From assembly GCA_008921705.1 (NCBI GenBank), contig VFFE01007638.1, forward strand, positions 3,223,397 to 3,287,396: 64,000 nt of DNA. Reading direction: 5' to 3'. The notes beneath the pieces are model-generated. The model was given only the letters and a program-made list of their open reading frames with translations. It did no database searches and was not told the origin of the DNA. This DNA is from Burhinus oedicnemus (lineage: Eukaryota; Chordata; Aves; Charadriiformes; Burhinidae). This document shows positions 11,496 through 23,682 of the stretch, one piece after another (position 1 is the first letter of the stretch; every line of letters starts with the position of its first letter). Made by a program: the position numbers and the translations under genes.

Positions 11496-12187
11496 AAGAG
11501 TGATGAAAAGTAGTTGGCAAGATGACAGCAGATGAAAAACGCAGACTGAAGCTGTCAGCATGGATGCAGCAGGGCAGCTGCTTCCTGCCTTTGAGTAAGG
11601 TCAGGAGAATACGTAGACAGCCCACGCAGCATGTAGATGTTGCTGTTGGCAGCAGTGTAAGTACGACACGAAAGTGAACAGAACACGCAAGTGCAAAATT
11701 TACAGAGAAACACATTTTACCCATGACAAGTAATGTCAGCCGTAACAGATAAGGTCTGCGGGTCGGACAGGCGGTCAACACCTCTCTTCTTACGACAAGT
11801 GAAAGGTGCTGGCTCACCTCTGTGGACTCCCCACAGGGAAGCGGAGGCTGAAGCCCACCAAAATCAATCAGAGCTCATTTACTTCAACATGCTTTGAACT
11901 GGGTCTTAAGACAACATGTCCCTCTGCATCTTCCTGTTGTGCGAACCTGCATCACCCGGCAGGCTGGGCTGTAAAATCCCAGAAGGGCCTTGCTTATTTG
12001 ACACGTCTTTGCACAGCACCATGTTTATTTCAGGTCCTCCTTCACCCCTAATTTATCCTAATTTTAAGTAATTTGGAACAGTAATTAGGAATACAGTTCC
12101 CCTATAGTTTCTCATAGAGACATCCTAAAAGAAATTTAGCCTGTTTAAGATCTGAGTCACCTTTGTTACTGTCTGTATTTCTCCTAG
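11496..12187. other. Unassigned DNA with slightly raised GC
   Basis: The 11500-12050 interval is less AT-rich than its surroundings and holds frames of 107 codons (minus, 11494-11817) and 81 codons (plus, 11806-12051). Neither shows a motif. No gene is called. Confidence 0.45.
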
Positions 12188-12306
12188 GCTATAATGGAAA
12201 GTGAGGACAACCTGGCTCCTCGTTTAGATGCCTTGGTTGGGTCTCCAGAGTCTGATGGAACAGGGGGCTCGACAAAGTTTAACGAGTCCATGCACATCTC
12301 ATACTA
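12188..12306 (+). other. Weak candidate terminal coding exon
   Basis: A pyrimidine-rich acceptor (GTATTTCTCCTAG) precedes a 39-codon open frame that begins AIMESEDNLAPRLDALVGSP and stops at 12304-12306. The composition (acidic, Ser/Gly rich) is protein-like. No good donor lies inside it, so it would have to be a last exon. No clear polyadenylation signal follows closely. It cannot be spliced to the exon at 12782 without losing its stop. This could be chance. Confidence 0.2.
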
Positions 12307-12781
12307 AAGCTTGGGAGATTAAGGCAGCAACAAAATTCTGTAGTTATGATCCAGATTAAACAGCTTAAGAAAGGGGAGTGGTGATTTGAAAGCTCATTGA
12401 CTGCTAAGGGAAGGGATGGCTGAAATCGGAGTCCCTGAGTGCCTTCTGTCCTTTGACAGCCACAGACAAAGTACAAAATGATCGCCTTGAGACATATCAA
12501 CTTTTTTCGTATTAATGAAGGTTTATACTTTATGAAGATATTTTTATTTTACATTTTCAGCAAGCATTGCATAATTTTATTCTTCTCTGCTGCTGATATG
12601 GCAATCTCACCCTGTTAACCTTCTGGATATATCAGCAATCCTAAAATGCCATCTTTCTCTTGTGAGAAAATTGCGGAGAAGAAAGATCTCCTTTTAACTC
12701 TTGCTGAACAACCTCAGACTTGTATTTCTTCTTTTCATTAATGTTAACTTCCTGCATGTTTTGGGTGACTTCACTTTACAG

Positions 12782-12889
12782 CCTGGATCAAAGTCATTAG
12801 CTCACTTCATGGAGGTAACCAAAAGTCATCCAGTAATACAACAGTACATCCAGCGGTATCTTGAAAGGGGTAACAAGAGCTTTTACAAG
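12782..12889 (+). CDS. Candidate internal coding exon, 36 codons, phase 0-0
   Basis: A 108-bp segment flanked by an acceptor (TTCACTTTACAG) and a donor (AAG/GTCAGT) is open in one frame, entering and leaving in phase 0. The peptide contains SLAHFMEVTKSHPVIQQYIQ and ends RYLERGNKSFYK, a mix of charged and hydrophobic residues expected of a folded helical protein. The frame remains open upstream only by chance. I do not recognise the protein family. The next plus-strand candidate exon (16642) starts in phase 1, so at least one exon with phases 0 and 1 would be missing between them if both belong to one gene. Confidence 0.5.
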
Positions 12890-13479
12890 GTCAGTATCCC
12901 ACTCTGATCTAATACAGTTTTAATTTGATTCCTGTTGATTTATTTTTTATTTTTTTAACCATTTGTCCTGGGTGTAAATTCCATCCCTGGACAAGTAATA
13001 TTGATTTATCTGAATATGAATAAATGGAAAGTTTCCCCCTTGCTTCACACGATGTTATTAATTTTCTTTCCTTTTTATTATTCTCCCTATTTTTTAATTT
13101 CAAATGACTAAATGTTTATATTGCCAGCCTGAGCTCTCTCAAATAATTACTATCTTCTTACACATTTTTTCTCAGGTACTTATTGAACACAATCAAATTA
13201 CAATATATTTAAATTAATGAAGTTAAATTCCATTATTTACTTCCCATTTACTCATTCAGTAGAAATTGAAAGTGCTAAACTACTAGCACCACTTACAGCT
13301 TTGTAGTCAAAGCAAAGCTATCCACACAGCAATTACTTCCACAAACACGAGCAACTTATTCAAAACAGGAATCAGCATGCTGGGCCATTACCCTGCTCTG
13401 CCCCTGCTCCTCAGCAAAGGAGTGCTGCTGATGAGCAGTCTGCAGGGCTCAGCATACAGAGAGAGATCAGCAAGGAGGA
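12890..13479. other. Unassigned AT-rich DNA
   Basis: If the exon at 12782 is real this is intron. Nothing else is recognised. Confidence 0.5.
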
Positions 13480-13700
13480 GGGGTTGAGTGGGTTGTAGGA
13501 AAGCCAGAGCAGAAAGACTCATCAAAAAGCAGGGAAGGCAAGAAGCTGGAGAAAGGGAGAGAAATAACCAACAGAGAAGTAGTGAAGAAGAAAGCTAGAA
13601 AGGAGAAAATCAAGGTGAATGATAAACATAGATGGAGGGCAGAAGAGAGAAAGAAGGGAAGATAAGGTGACTGATATAAGCACCGAAGAGAAAAATAATC
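13480..13700. other. Purine-rich tract
   Basis: The plus strand is dominated by A and G (repeated GAAAG, GGAGA, AGAAG words) over about 220 bp. The open frames on both strands here (96 codons minus, 72 plus) follow from the skew and are not called genes. Confidence 0.6.
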
Positions 13701-14239
13701 AGCATATTCATCACAATATCCCTTACTTATTGAAGCCTCAGGAGCATTCTCTGTCATATGAACATCCTAGAGCCCACATGAATTGTAAAGGGAATAAGCT
13801 AGGACATCAATCAAATCCACAACACCAGAGTTTCTGAGGCCACGATTTTATGATACAGGAAAGCCTGTCTTTAGGTTCCCGGTACCAGATCAAACCGTTG
13901 CAGCTGCAAGGACCTAAATGCTGATCCCATATAAGCTTGCTCTGCTGGTTCAAATTAGTGCAGAACTTCCGGTATGTTAACTTTGTACTATTAACTGGCT
14001 TTATCATGTGTCATCTGTCCTCCCACAGCTGACATAAAGCTAGCATAACAGCACAAATCTAACATAAAGTTTGTGTTGCGTGCTCCGGCTAAATCAGTGG
14101 AAACGTGTTCATGTGTCCATAATCAAATTTATAGTGCTTGTCCAGGAGGGCATATATTTGGTAGTAAATGGTCTTGATACACTGCAAATGTTGCTATGAG
14201 CAGAAGGGAACATACCAGATACCCGAAACTAAGTATTTA
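13701..14239. other. Unassigned DNA
   Basis: No gene or repeat recognised. Confidence 0.5.
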
Positions 14240-14712
14240 CTCTTAGTCAAATTAATATTTTAAGTCAAAATTATTAACCCTGTTACAAAAATATATACTT
14301 ATTGTTCAAATTAATACAAAGATGTCTCATCAGTAATAGTCTTAAAATTGCTTGGGTGTGCTTGGTGTTATTTCACATGTTTTGCCAGCAAGATCTGCAT
14401 GCTTCTGCTCAGTTCCCAGGTGAAGTGTGAAAGCTGCACAGCAGCCTCCACCTGCCCTACCTGAAGTAAAGGGCTGCTGCTTGTCCCACCATGACTACCT
14501 AGGTTTGTCAGGTCTTTGCCATGTCCAATATTCCCAGAGATGAAGTTAAAATAGGACAGATATTAGTCAGTTGAACATTACACAACTGTTAAAGCAAGCT
14601 AAGGTTAGCTCAGGCCAAGGCAAGGCCAAAAAATCCTTAGACCCTGAGCTGTCAGGTCAGCACAAAGCCTGCAGACTTTTACTAATAATGGCAAAAATCA
14701 TGTTTACTGGGG
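14240..14712. repeat. Unnamed diverged repeat, copy B (main block)
   Basis: Direct-orientation counterpart of 7440-8098. The landmarks TTACTCTTAGT, TCTCATCAGTAATAGTCTTA, GTAAAGGGCTGCTG, CATGACTACCTAGG, GCTGTCAGGTCAG and AATGGCAAAAATCATGTTTA occur in the same order as in copy A. It is shorter, lacking about 190 bp. No coding capacity is visible. Confidence 0.6.
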
Positions 14713-15326
14713 TACAGCCTCAGTGTTGTGTGTTCATTTGAAACCCTCTGTAAAACTGCATGATGCTCTGTAAATCTGCTTTATATTAGTGATAATTGAA
14801 AACTTGATCAATAGGAGCTTTCTTTTGCTTTTTGACTGACAAACCAGCTGTGCTATGCGCTTGTGAACTGAGATATCTGGCTTCCAATGACTAATGTTCA
14901 AAATGATGGAGGTCTGAACTTATATGCTTCTATATGAGGAAATATCCCTGATGCACCTTCTCTTCTCTGTAAAGCATTCAGTTTAGCCTACCCTGCAGAA
15001 ATCACAAAAGGCATTAGTTCCGTCTCAATTATTGCAGTTGGGTTCTGTTAGGATCTAAATTTATTTCACAGCAGCACGTATTTATGTGTTGTTAACACCT
15101 GATTGCTGAAAGTACCAGGCTTAGGAAAGCATCACTGGCAATTTCAGTGGGTCCCTTGAATGACGGCTTCTAGTCTCTACAGAAAAATAGCGGATGGGCA
15201 AACAAAACCCCATGAGGGAAGTGCTGACAACATCTGCTGTGCTTACCTTTATCTAGCTGAAAATTTTGGCTAGAAACCCCCCACACCCCTTCCTTCCCCC
15301 TCCTTTTTTGCAGGTCTGCCAAGCGT
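14713..15326. other. Unassigned DNA inside repeat copy B
   Basis: It does not align by eye with 8099-8825. No gene is seen. Confidence 0.45.
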
Positions 15327-15400
15327 GAATAAAGAGCTCATTTCAGAGCTCAGCAGATGGTGTTCCTCATTGTTATTCCTATTGGTACCCAGAGATGTCT
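15327..15400. repeat. Unnamed diverged repeat, copy B (second block)
   Basis: Matches 8826-8890. Contains AATAAAGAGCTCATTTCAGA, then CAGCAGATGGTGTTCC and TTATTCCTATTGGTACCCAG. The AATAAA could be an LTR polyadenylation signal, but no LTR ends (TG at the start, CA at the end) or target duplication could be assigned. Confidence 0.65.
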
Positions 15401-16641
15401 GAGTCCATGGGCACGAGAATGTTATTGCCCACTGCTGTTGTAGTTTCACTTTGACTTTAATTTCTAAGTGTCCGTACTGCCAACATAGTCTGTGATACCT
15501 CTTAGTTAATAATAGTTGGCATCCAGTATTGCTCTTGACAGTTTCGAAGTTGTAATAAGTATCTATACATTAACAGATTGCTTATGCTGCATTCTGAGTC
15601 TGTCAGTACAAAACAGAGTGTTGAGGTGGTCCTTATAACCTAGTGAAGAAGGCTGAATCACAGGAGACAACATACTCACCTCTACATATAAGGAGAAAAT
15701 TGTTATTAGAGCCCTGCCTGCTTCGGTGCCCATGCTGGAAGGTAATAATATTACTGCTAGAAGAATTATTTTGCAAAAGATGTTGTTTTCTCTGTTTTGA
15801 AGATAGACAAACTGGTGGGATTTCTTTCCTATGTGACTTGCGTAAGACAATTTAAGCAAATCTGAAAGCAAAGTACATCTTTTAGTTTCCTATGACCTAA
15901 TCTGTGTCTTCTACTAGCCTTGAAAAAGTAGATTTACTGTTGGAATTTCCTAATTTATTAGTGGCTTGATTTTGCAGTCTTCATCACTGCAGTTGTAATA
16001 TTTCTACCCAAGATACCTTGACAGAAAGATGCCTTTCTATTCCTAGATATAAATAAACTTGGGTATGCCAGGATGCCGCAAAAGTTTTATAGACACCCAC
16101 AACAAGTATTAAAAGCAATTGCTGCTTCTGGAAAGTGGTGCTGTTATTTCAAATTAATCTTCCAAAAGGGTCTTCAAAACCAGAGAGAGACCACAAAACC
16201 TCTCTCTTTTTGCCAGAAGGCTTTGCTATCTTGCTACCTTTCTGCCTGGGCTTCAGATGATATTAAAGTGTGCCAAGTCTATCTACTTAGCCTTGGATAA
16301 ATAAGAGACTTGCTCACTGGCTTGACACAGCAGTACATATCTTCAACATGTTTCAGATTATTTATGTGACAGTGTCTCTAAGTGTGTGTCTGTACATGTG
16401 CTAAATGTCTAAATTCCCACTATAGTTATTGGAGATCTAGAAGAGGATTCAGTTGCATAGAAAAGTATCACGTACCATATGCAATACTGCTAAGAGCATC
16501 CGTATTTTCAGCTGTATTTCCCTGCTTAAGTTCTCTGTAAAACAGAGACAATAATAGTTGTGAAAATCAGTCTATTGATATTTTTGAAGACCTCCAATAA
16601 GTGGCATACCAGGGAGGAAAATAATTGTCTTGTCTTTTCAG
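15401..16641. other. Unassigned DNA
   Basis: No repeat or gene recognised. Frames of 70-102 codons near 15563-15871 and 16073-16300 show no motif. Confidence 0.5.
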
Positions 16642-16761
16642 CAGCATATGACGCATGGGAAGTGACAGCAACCCATGTTAATCAAGAAGAACAGAAATTA
16701 CTGAATAGATGTGCTGACCACTTCATCCACTGCATGAGGAAGAGTGTGTTTCTTAAAAACA
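16642..16761 (+). CDS. Candidate internal coding exon, phase 1-1
   Basis: A 120-bp segment between an acceptor (TTGTCTTTTCAG) and a donor (AACA/GTAAGA). One frame is open, entering and leaving in phase 1. The peptide includes YDAWEVTATHVNQEEQKLLN and RCADHFIHCMRKSVFLKN. This is a typical amphipathic, Cys/His-containing internal exon and is not low-complexity. A tandem CAGCAG at the acceptor would allow a one-codon alternative start at 16645. The family is not recognised. It is the best exon candidate in the window together with 12782-12889, on the same strand and about 3.75 kb downstream. Confidence 0.55.
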
Positions 16762-17762
16762 GTAAGAAATTCAGTGCTACATCATAATGCATATGTTGCA
16801 GTGATGGCACAAAAAGAGATGGTGAACTAAATGGCATAGAATCTTAATCCTGGATTTTGTCTCTATGGCTATCTTAATATTCCTTCAGTTAAATTTGTGG
16901 GGTTTATGTTTAGAAGTTGGTTTTACAGCTGTGCACTTAAGTCTTTGTAAATAATGCAACAGTCTCAGCTTTGAATGTTTGGCTACAGGTACATTTTGCA
17001 ACAGCAAATAAGATGTATTTTGGACCTGGTTTACTTACTATATTTTTGCTGTTAATGAAAATTTAAACTCATTTTACTCTCTGAGGAATAGCTGTTATGA
17101 TAAGGAAAGAGCAATTAGAAAAAATTGGTGATGATATCTTACCACTGAGTTCAGTTGGGTTAGGATTTCACAAATGGAATGTTAACTATAATAAAAGTAA
17201 CTGACAGATTGGGTACACTGCTGTACTTCATTAAAGTGGCAAAATAGAATTTTCCCTACATTTTCACATTTTCAAATTATTTAGAAATAATTTTCCAGCA
17301 GGTATTGATTGCTGAACTCTCTAATAATTTTTCTGTCAGCAGATTTCTATTTAGATTTTTATATTCAATGAAAAAGGGGAGTCCTAAGAGTCAGGAATGA
17401 AAGTACTATGTTGCCTGCGCTAATTATATATCAAGAAAGTACCAAAGGAAGAGGAGATAATAATTCCTAGGATTCTTTCCTTTAGGAAATGAGATATCAC
17501 AAGAGATTTTGGAAGTCTAATCATCCTAACTCATGCAAATGAACTTCAATACTCCCCTATTATCATTTTTCATCGAGAACATGATATTTTCTTGTTTTTA
17601 AAGGTGATGATTTTAATAATTTAAGAACAACGGTGATATAAAATATATATAATTAGTAATCAGTTTCCTTCTCTGCCTTCATTCAGATGTTACACAGTAT
17701 TATAAGTAGCCAAATGCAGTTGTGAAAGGGAATGTGATTATCACATATGGTCTATATAATGT
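16762..17762. other. Unassigned AT-rich DNA
   Basis: Intron if the exon at 16642 is real. No repeat is recognised. Confidence 0.5.
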
Positions 17763-17799
17763 GCCATTGCTGACTGAATTAAATGCAATTAGCAATGGC
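17763..17799. repeat. Perfect 9-bp inverted repeat
   Basis: GCCATTGCT at 17763-17771 is exactly complementary to AGCAATGGC at 17791-17799, with a 19-nt centre that itself contains AATT twice. It could form a short hairpin. The centre includes TAAT/ATTA-like homeodomain core words. Confidence 0.6.
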
Positions 17800-20700
17800 G
17801 GTCTTCAGGACCTGACTTTACAATTCACTATTCAAGATCCAAGTGACTGCCCATGTGGCCAAAACATCTAATTCCTGGAGTTCATTTCTACTCTCTAATG
17901 CTACATTTTTAAGAATAGACAGAAAAATTAAGAGCTCAGACCTTTATCTCAGGTCTTCACTTATTGAAGAAGCAACAATTATTCCCTCCTTTCATCCAAA
18001 TCATTCTGGCAGGTAAGTGAAGAATTATTTTCAAATCTTCGCATTTGGAAATGACAGCTACATTTCAACACCATTATCTGCCTTCAAGTTGTGTTTCTCT
18101 GCCTACCCAAATCTTTGTTCTAGGTTCTGTCACTTTTTCAGCAATTCAGAGTGCTCATTTTAAAAGATGCCAGACTGGGCACTGGAAGTTATAATTCATG
18201 ATACTGGGTAGGGTGAAGGCAAGAGAATTTTGTATTAACACTTTTTTCAGTTCAAAACTGGAATAAACAAATAGAAGTCAAGTCTTAGCAAAGCAAGACC
18301 AGACTGAAATATCTCACTGTAACATATGTATTTATGCATACCTATGCATGTATGAATGTATGTTTTGTACGCGTTTCATTGCAGAATGTGATTGCTAGTC
18401 TTAAGACTGTGTTACTTTTCAAAACTTCTGAAGGTGTTTAATTTACATACTTGGGAATATTTGGTACTTATACTCAGTATTTGCATTGTGTGCAACAGAG
18501 TTCCCTACAGGCTCTGAATCACTGGGTGTTAAATGGAACAATCCTTTAGTTCCTCCTGCATGCAGAGAGTCATTTGTGAGCAAGGAATTAGAAGTCTGGA
18601 TTCTAATAAAACAGCTGGCAAATCAACATTGTGTTTCATTTGTTCAATTAAACTACACAGTACGATTTTGGATCTGGTCCAAGTCCTATACCAGAAGAAC
18701 ATGAGTCTTTCCCCAAGAGTTTGATGTAGTCCTCAGCAACTTGCAGCTATCAAATAAACTGCAGCTACCACAGCCCTGGAAGATTTATGACCTTCACTCT
18801 AAACTTGGCTACAGCTGTTTAGTGCGGAGTTTAAGAGGACTGAGTCTCTGACACTCATTGGGTAGATGGGCTGTATTTGTCAAGCTGACTAATCTCATAT
18901 AGGATTGATGTGAATCACTCTTCAAGGTAGTGTTAGAAAGATGTTGGATGTCAGACGTGAAACAGGTCTGTCATCACTGGGGATAACTGCTCCAGTGACA
19001 GGCATATAGAAGCAAAATACTCCGAAATACAATAACAACTTAAAATACTGGCAGATAGAAGAACAACAAAATTTGTTTTTCCTTTCCCCACGCAGACTGA
19101 AATTATACATATCAGCATGCTATAGCAAGTCACTTTCCTTCACTTATGGGTCAATAAATGAATTTATGTTAAATGATCATGTGTCTTTCTGTTCCAGTTG
19201 GTTTTTCTGACTTTGTCCAAAGTCACCTTTCCTGTATGGACTCCATATTAATTGCTTCAGGGACTTACTTTCCATATCTTTACCTAAAAAGAACCCAACC
19301 CTACCCCAAAAACCCTAGCATCATTGTTGCAGAACACTTTTTCTAGATGCTACTTTTATTTTTTATATTGATTGCCTCATTTCTCTTTAAGCTGCATTTA
19401 GACAATTCAAATGCAGGAGTCTAAGCTGACTGTGTGCATATGCAGTTTTCTTTTTCCAACGTGTGTTTAAAGGCATATCAAGATAAGCTCTATAAACTGT
19501 ATTGCAAAATAATCTCACATAGTTTCTTTTCAAATCCCTGACAGGTTTCAAATATAAACTCTAAAAAAATCTGTTTTCTGTCACTCAACTTTAAATAGCT
19601 TTGTAGGTCCCTTCCGTGCTTCATTATGTATTCCCTGTTATTACCTACATTATTTAAATCTGTTGTTTTTCAATTACAGCTGAACTTTTTCTTTACATAC
19701 TGGAGAATTAGAAAAGACAGATGCTTTCAATGTCAATATCACTGCTAACATTTTTTTTACTAAGACAAAAAACCAAACATAGAATCAAACATATGTTACT
19801 AAAAGCATAACCAGAAAACTTAGATAGAATTGGTTAGTCTGTGTTATATAGAAGTCCATCTTTGGGCCATGACCACTTTCAAATGGTGCTATCAGAAACT
19901 TTCATTAATGTATGCCTTTTGACTCTATTATATACTGTCAGACTACACATAGATGCTGTGGTTTCCACAAGAACACAGAAAGACAAATAAGTATGTTACC
20001 ATTTCTATCAGCCAAACTTCTTAGTGCACTCTCAGTTTACGTCATCTATGCTTTCAGTTTCATAAACTTGTTTTTCACACATTATTCCTCGTGGAGGAAA
20101 AAGATACAGCCAGGATATGGATGGAATATGACGAGAGTTTTCCTTCCAACAATAAGCAAAAAAGTTACATTCTTTCATGATTTTGCAAGGTACTGTACTG
20201 GCTATCTGCAAAAAGTATGCCTTTTTGGTACCCTTTGTTTTATCTCCTGTTTTATCTGACAGTAGGAACCTGGAAGCACAGACAGATTTAACAAGAAAAG
20301 AGTTGCTAGTGATTTTTAAAATACACTGGGAAACACATTAATTTAAAAGTAATGATTAAGACATTTAATTTTATGAAAGGAGGAAGATGTCAGACCTGCC
20401 TAATTTTGCTTTGGTGTATCTGTTTATGTGGTATTGTATAACACAAGTTTAGTGCAGCTTTGCACAATAATCTCCAAATGCTTTCAATTTTCAGAACACT
20501 AAGGAATTGGACTTCTTTAACCAAATTTGATTGTGTATTAAACTCCAAAGTTAAAGTAGATTTGCTTTGTTATTATCCCTTGAATACTTGGAAGTTCTTA
20601 CAGTGGCTGTTTTATACATATAAGAAGCCTGGCTTCCTTTCACAGTAATTTGCATTCGTGTGAGTCATTGGAAACATTAAGGTAAAAATTTGGGAACAGA

Positions 20701-21959
20701 GAGAAAGACCCCTTGTAGGAATTTTATTCCTGACTTAGTGAAAAGTGAACCAACATCTCCCACAGACAGGGGAGACGTTGCCTTCACAGCAGATACAGGA
20801 CAAGGCATAGGACAGCAAACACCCCTCCTGGTGAATCGCTTCCCTGAGAAAATGGACTAAGGAAGAGATGTGCCTGTGATTATAACTTCCCTTATTCACT
20901 GTGGTTTTTAATAGGAATTAAGGGATTTTCCAACATCCAAGCACGTATGAAGGGAAGCATGTGGAGGAAGGCTGGTGACACTAGCAAAATGGGAACGTCA
21001 TCCCTTTTGGTGGTCAGAAAGCAGTGAAGAAAACAAGAATGATAGAAAACCCTGTGCTTGTTCACTCTCTGACCCTAGTGTTTGGTACCATCATCTTTTC
21101 CACTCTTCTGCCCTCAGGCTGACCTATATGAACTGTATAGCCTCAACCCGTATAGCCTTGGCAGGAGGAACAGTTATTTGACACCTGACTGAAAGGGAGT
21201 CACATGGAAAATAGGAAGGCAGGTTAGTGAGGACTAGGACTTGAGAAGCTGGGACTGTGGTTCCTCTAGCATAGGAAAGTGCATCCTTTTCTACTTTGTT
21301 AATCCCTGCAGGAATCCTTCTCATTTAGTACTGGGAATAATTCTGAGTTAACAAGAAGGAGACCACATGATGCCTTCCCCCATACCCTTTCCATGTGTTT
21401 GGTCCTGTAATGCTAACACTTCATCCCAGAATGAAATGTGCTCATAAGAGACAGCAGCTGAGATGGAAGCTGAAGTCTGGGACCTAACAAGTCGCTTTTA
21501 CTGGAGAAATTTAGGAATATTTGTCTTCCTCTCTGTGTCTTCAAAAAAAGAGATTATCTCAACTGTGAGCAAGGGAGTTCAAACCTGCTAGCTAGATTCT
21601 AAATGCCATTGTGTGACAGTCTGTGTGCTTAACTTTGGCATGTAACTTGTGGTGAAATTTTAAGTCCTTAATGAAGTAAGTGCCTATGTTCCCTCTCCAG
21701 TCTGCCAATGGAGAGAATTCACACGGGAAATCCTGTCTGCCACATGTAACCAGTAGTCCAGGTGTCTAAATTTGGGCAAAAAAGGTCACCGCTTAGGCTT
21801 TCAAAGACATCTTCTGTTCCCTGTTGCCAAAGTAGAGAACTTACTCTGGAAGCCCTGTTCCTAAAATTTAGAAACATGTGAGGCATGGGATCTGCCTGCC
21901 TGATGCAGGCATGCCACCCATTTCATGTAGCCCAGAGCTAAACAAGGAGTTTCTCTCAC
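17800..21959. other. Unassigned AT-rich DNA
   Basis: More than 4 kb with no recognised repeat. The 115-codon frame at 19912-20259 lacks domains or splice-like edges and is treated as chance. Confidence 0.5.
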
Positions 21960-22135
21960 CTATCTTCCAGTGCCCCTCATCCCTCCAGCATCCCTCATCC
22001 TTTCCTTCTCTGCATCCAGTCTCTGCCCTGCTGTTTTCTGCTCTCTTGAGTAGCTTGCTCTGTTTCTCATCAGCATTTTCTCCCTCCTGACCCTCTGTTC
22101 TCTCTGCTTCTGCTGCTCCCCACTTCTGCTGATGT
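21960..22135. other. Pyrimidine-rich tract
   Basis: The plus strand is rich in CCCTC, TCCTT and CTCTG words, with few purines for about 175 bp. No coding or repeat identity. Confidence 0.6.
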
Positions 22136-22761
22136 CAAACTAGAGACAAGCACTAAAGCCGCTCTCTTCTTCACCACTTTGTCTTCTGTTTGTGCAGAAC
22201 TACCAGCAGACAGTTTTCTTCGTGGATCTTCAGAAGCCTGAAGGCCATCTATCTCCATTTGATGGTATTCCCTGATGGAAACACCAACAAATGGTGCTTT
22301 CTGAAGACAATATGCAGAAAAGTTAATGGTTACTTCCCCCCCCCCCAATGATATCTTGCCCATTTCTTAGAAAGAAGAGAATATTTTAGGACTGAGTTAT
22401 AGCTATCTATGTGGCACCTAGCATAAGCTTGTATCTGCAAGCTGTAGCCTGCCACTTTTCACACAGCACTGAGCTGTAGGCAGGCAGTCCAAGCACCCAA
22501 CAGAACAAATATTGTAATTAATACTTGTTACCTGAATATAGACAGTCCAGACCTAGTGGAAAACATAGATAAGTGAGAGTGGGTTCAGCAAATCAGATCT
22601 CCTAGGTTTGATTCATGCTTAAATACCACAAAACATTTCCCGCTGCTACATGAATGCAAAGCAGTGGGAAGGCAGAGTAACAGTCTGCTGGGGCAGTTCC
22701 CTGGTATGGAGGAGAATCTCCAATCTGGTTGATCCCAGTGTACAGTGTATACTGAAAATAT
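22136..22761. other. Unassigned DNA
   Basis: A good acceptor at 22197 precedes an open stretch (NYQQTVFFVDLQKPEGHLSP), but the only donor is GTATTC and the phase fits no other candidate, so no exon is called. A run of nine or more C lies near 22337. Confidence 0.4.
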
Positions 22762-23037
22762 TTTTCAGTGGTGTCCAGTGATAGGACAAGAGGTAATGGG
22801 CACAAACTTGAATGTAGGAAGTTCCATCTAAACAAGAGGAGGAACTTCTTGACTTTGAGGGTGGCAGAGCACTGGAACAGGCTGCCCAGAGAGGTGGTGG
22901 AGTCTCTGACTCTGGACACATTCAAAACCAGCCTGGACACCATCCTGTGCAACCTGCTCGAGGTGAACCTGTTCTGGCAGGGTGGTTGGACTAGATGGTC
23001 TCCAGAGGTCCCTTCCAACCCCGGTGATTCTGTGATT
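22762..23037 (+). mobile_element. CR1 retrotransposon 3' fragment
   Basis: About 275 bp of CR1 3' end. In one frame it encodes the tail of ORF2 with [33 protein letters not shown] and FKTSLDTILCNLL. The 3' UTR follows (TGGACTAGATGGTCTCCAGA) and ends GGTGATTCTGTGATTTC. The tail repeats GATTCTGTG instead of GATTCTATG, so it belongs to a different CR1 subfamily or is older than the one at 4377. The ERVL LTR starts about 105 bp downstream. Confidence 0.93.
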
Positions 23038-23200
23038 TCTTTGCTTACCTATTATTTCTGGTATTTTATATATGGCTGGGAATCACAGAGAGACTATAGG
23101 ATTGTATCCTCCACCAGTCCAGGAAAGAACCAGTTCCACGCTGTCATGGTTTCAGTTGGGATAGCGTTAACTTTCTTACTAGCAGCTGGTATAGTGCTAT

Positions 23201-23497
23201 AGAACCATAGAATCATAGAATTGTTTTGGTTGGAAGAGACCTTTAAGATCATCAAATCCAACCATTAACCTAACACTGTCAAGTCCACCACTAAACCACG
23301 TCCCTAAGCACCACATCTACACATCTTTTAAATACCTCCAGGGATGGTGACTCAACCACTTCCCTAGGCAGCTTGTTCCAATGCTTGACAACCCTTCCGG
23401 TGAAGAAATTTTTCCTAATATACAATCTAAACCTCCCCTGGCACAACTTGAGGCCATTTCTTCTTGTCCTATTGCCTGTTACTTGGGAAAAGAGACC
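23201..23497 (-). mobile_element. CR1 fragment inserted inside the ERVL LTR
   Basis: Reverse-oriented CR1: the left edge is the complemented tail (CCATAGAATCATAGAAT), followed by the complemented 3' UTR and ORF2 end. On the minus strand it encodes [20 protein letters not shown] and [20 protein letters not shown]. The LTR sequence continues on both sides, so the CR1 inserted after the LTR. No obvious target duplication. Confidence 0.93.
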
Positions 23498-23676
23498 AAT
23501 TTGGGATGAAAATAGTGTTGGTAAAACACTGGTGTTCTTAGTAGTTGCTAAGCAGTCTAGGCCTTTTCTGCTCCTCACACTGCCCCACCAGCGAGGGGTG
23601 GGAGGGGACACAGCTGGGACAGCTGACCCAAACTGACCAAAGGGGTATCCCATACCATATGATGTCATGGTCAGTG

Positions 23677-23682
23677 TATAAA
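23677..23682 (+). promoter_or_regulatory. TATA box of ERVL LTR
   Basis: TATAAA within CAGTGTATAAAGG, at the position in U3 where these LTRs carry their promoter. Activity in the present, split LTR is unknown. Confidence 0.65.

Noticed and set aside
22198..22264. Exon-like interval after a good acceptor
   Set aside because: The donor (GTATTC) is poor and the phases do not fit the neighbouring candidates.
22602..23202. Open frames of 138 (minus) and 144 (plus) codons as host genes
   Set aside because: They lie on a CR1 fragment. The plus frame is the CR1 ORF2 tail reading into its 3' UTR and the flank, and the minus frame is its shadow.
23291..23668. 125-codon minus-strand frame as a host gene
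   Set aside because: Its C-terminal half is the CR1 ORF2 tail inserted in the LTR. The rest is LTR sequence.
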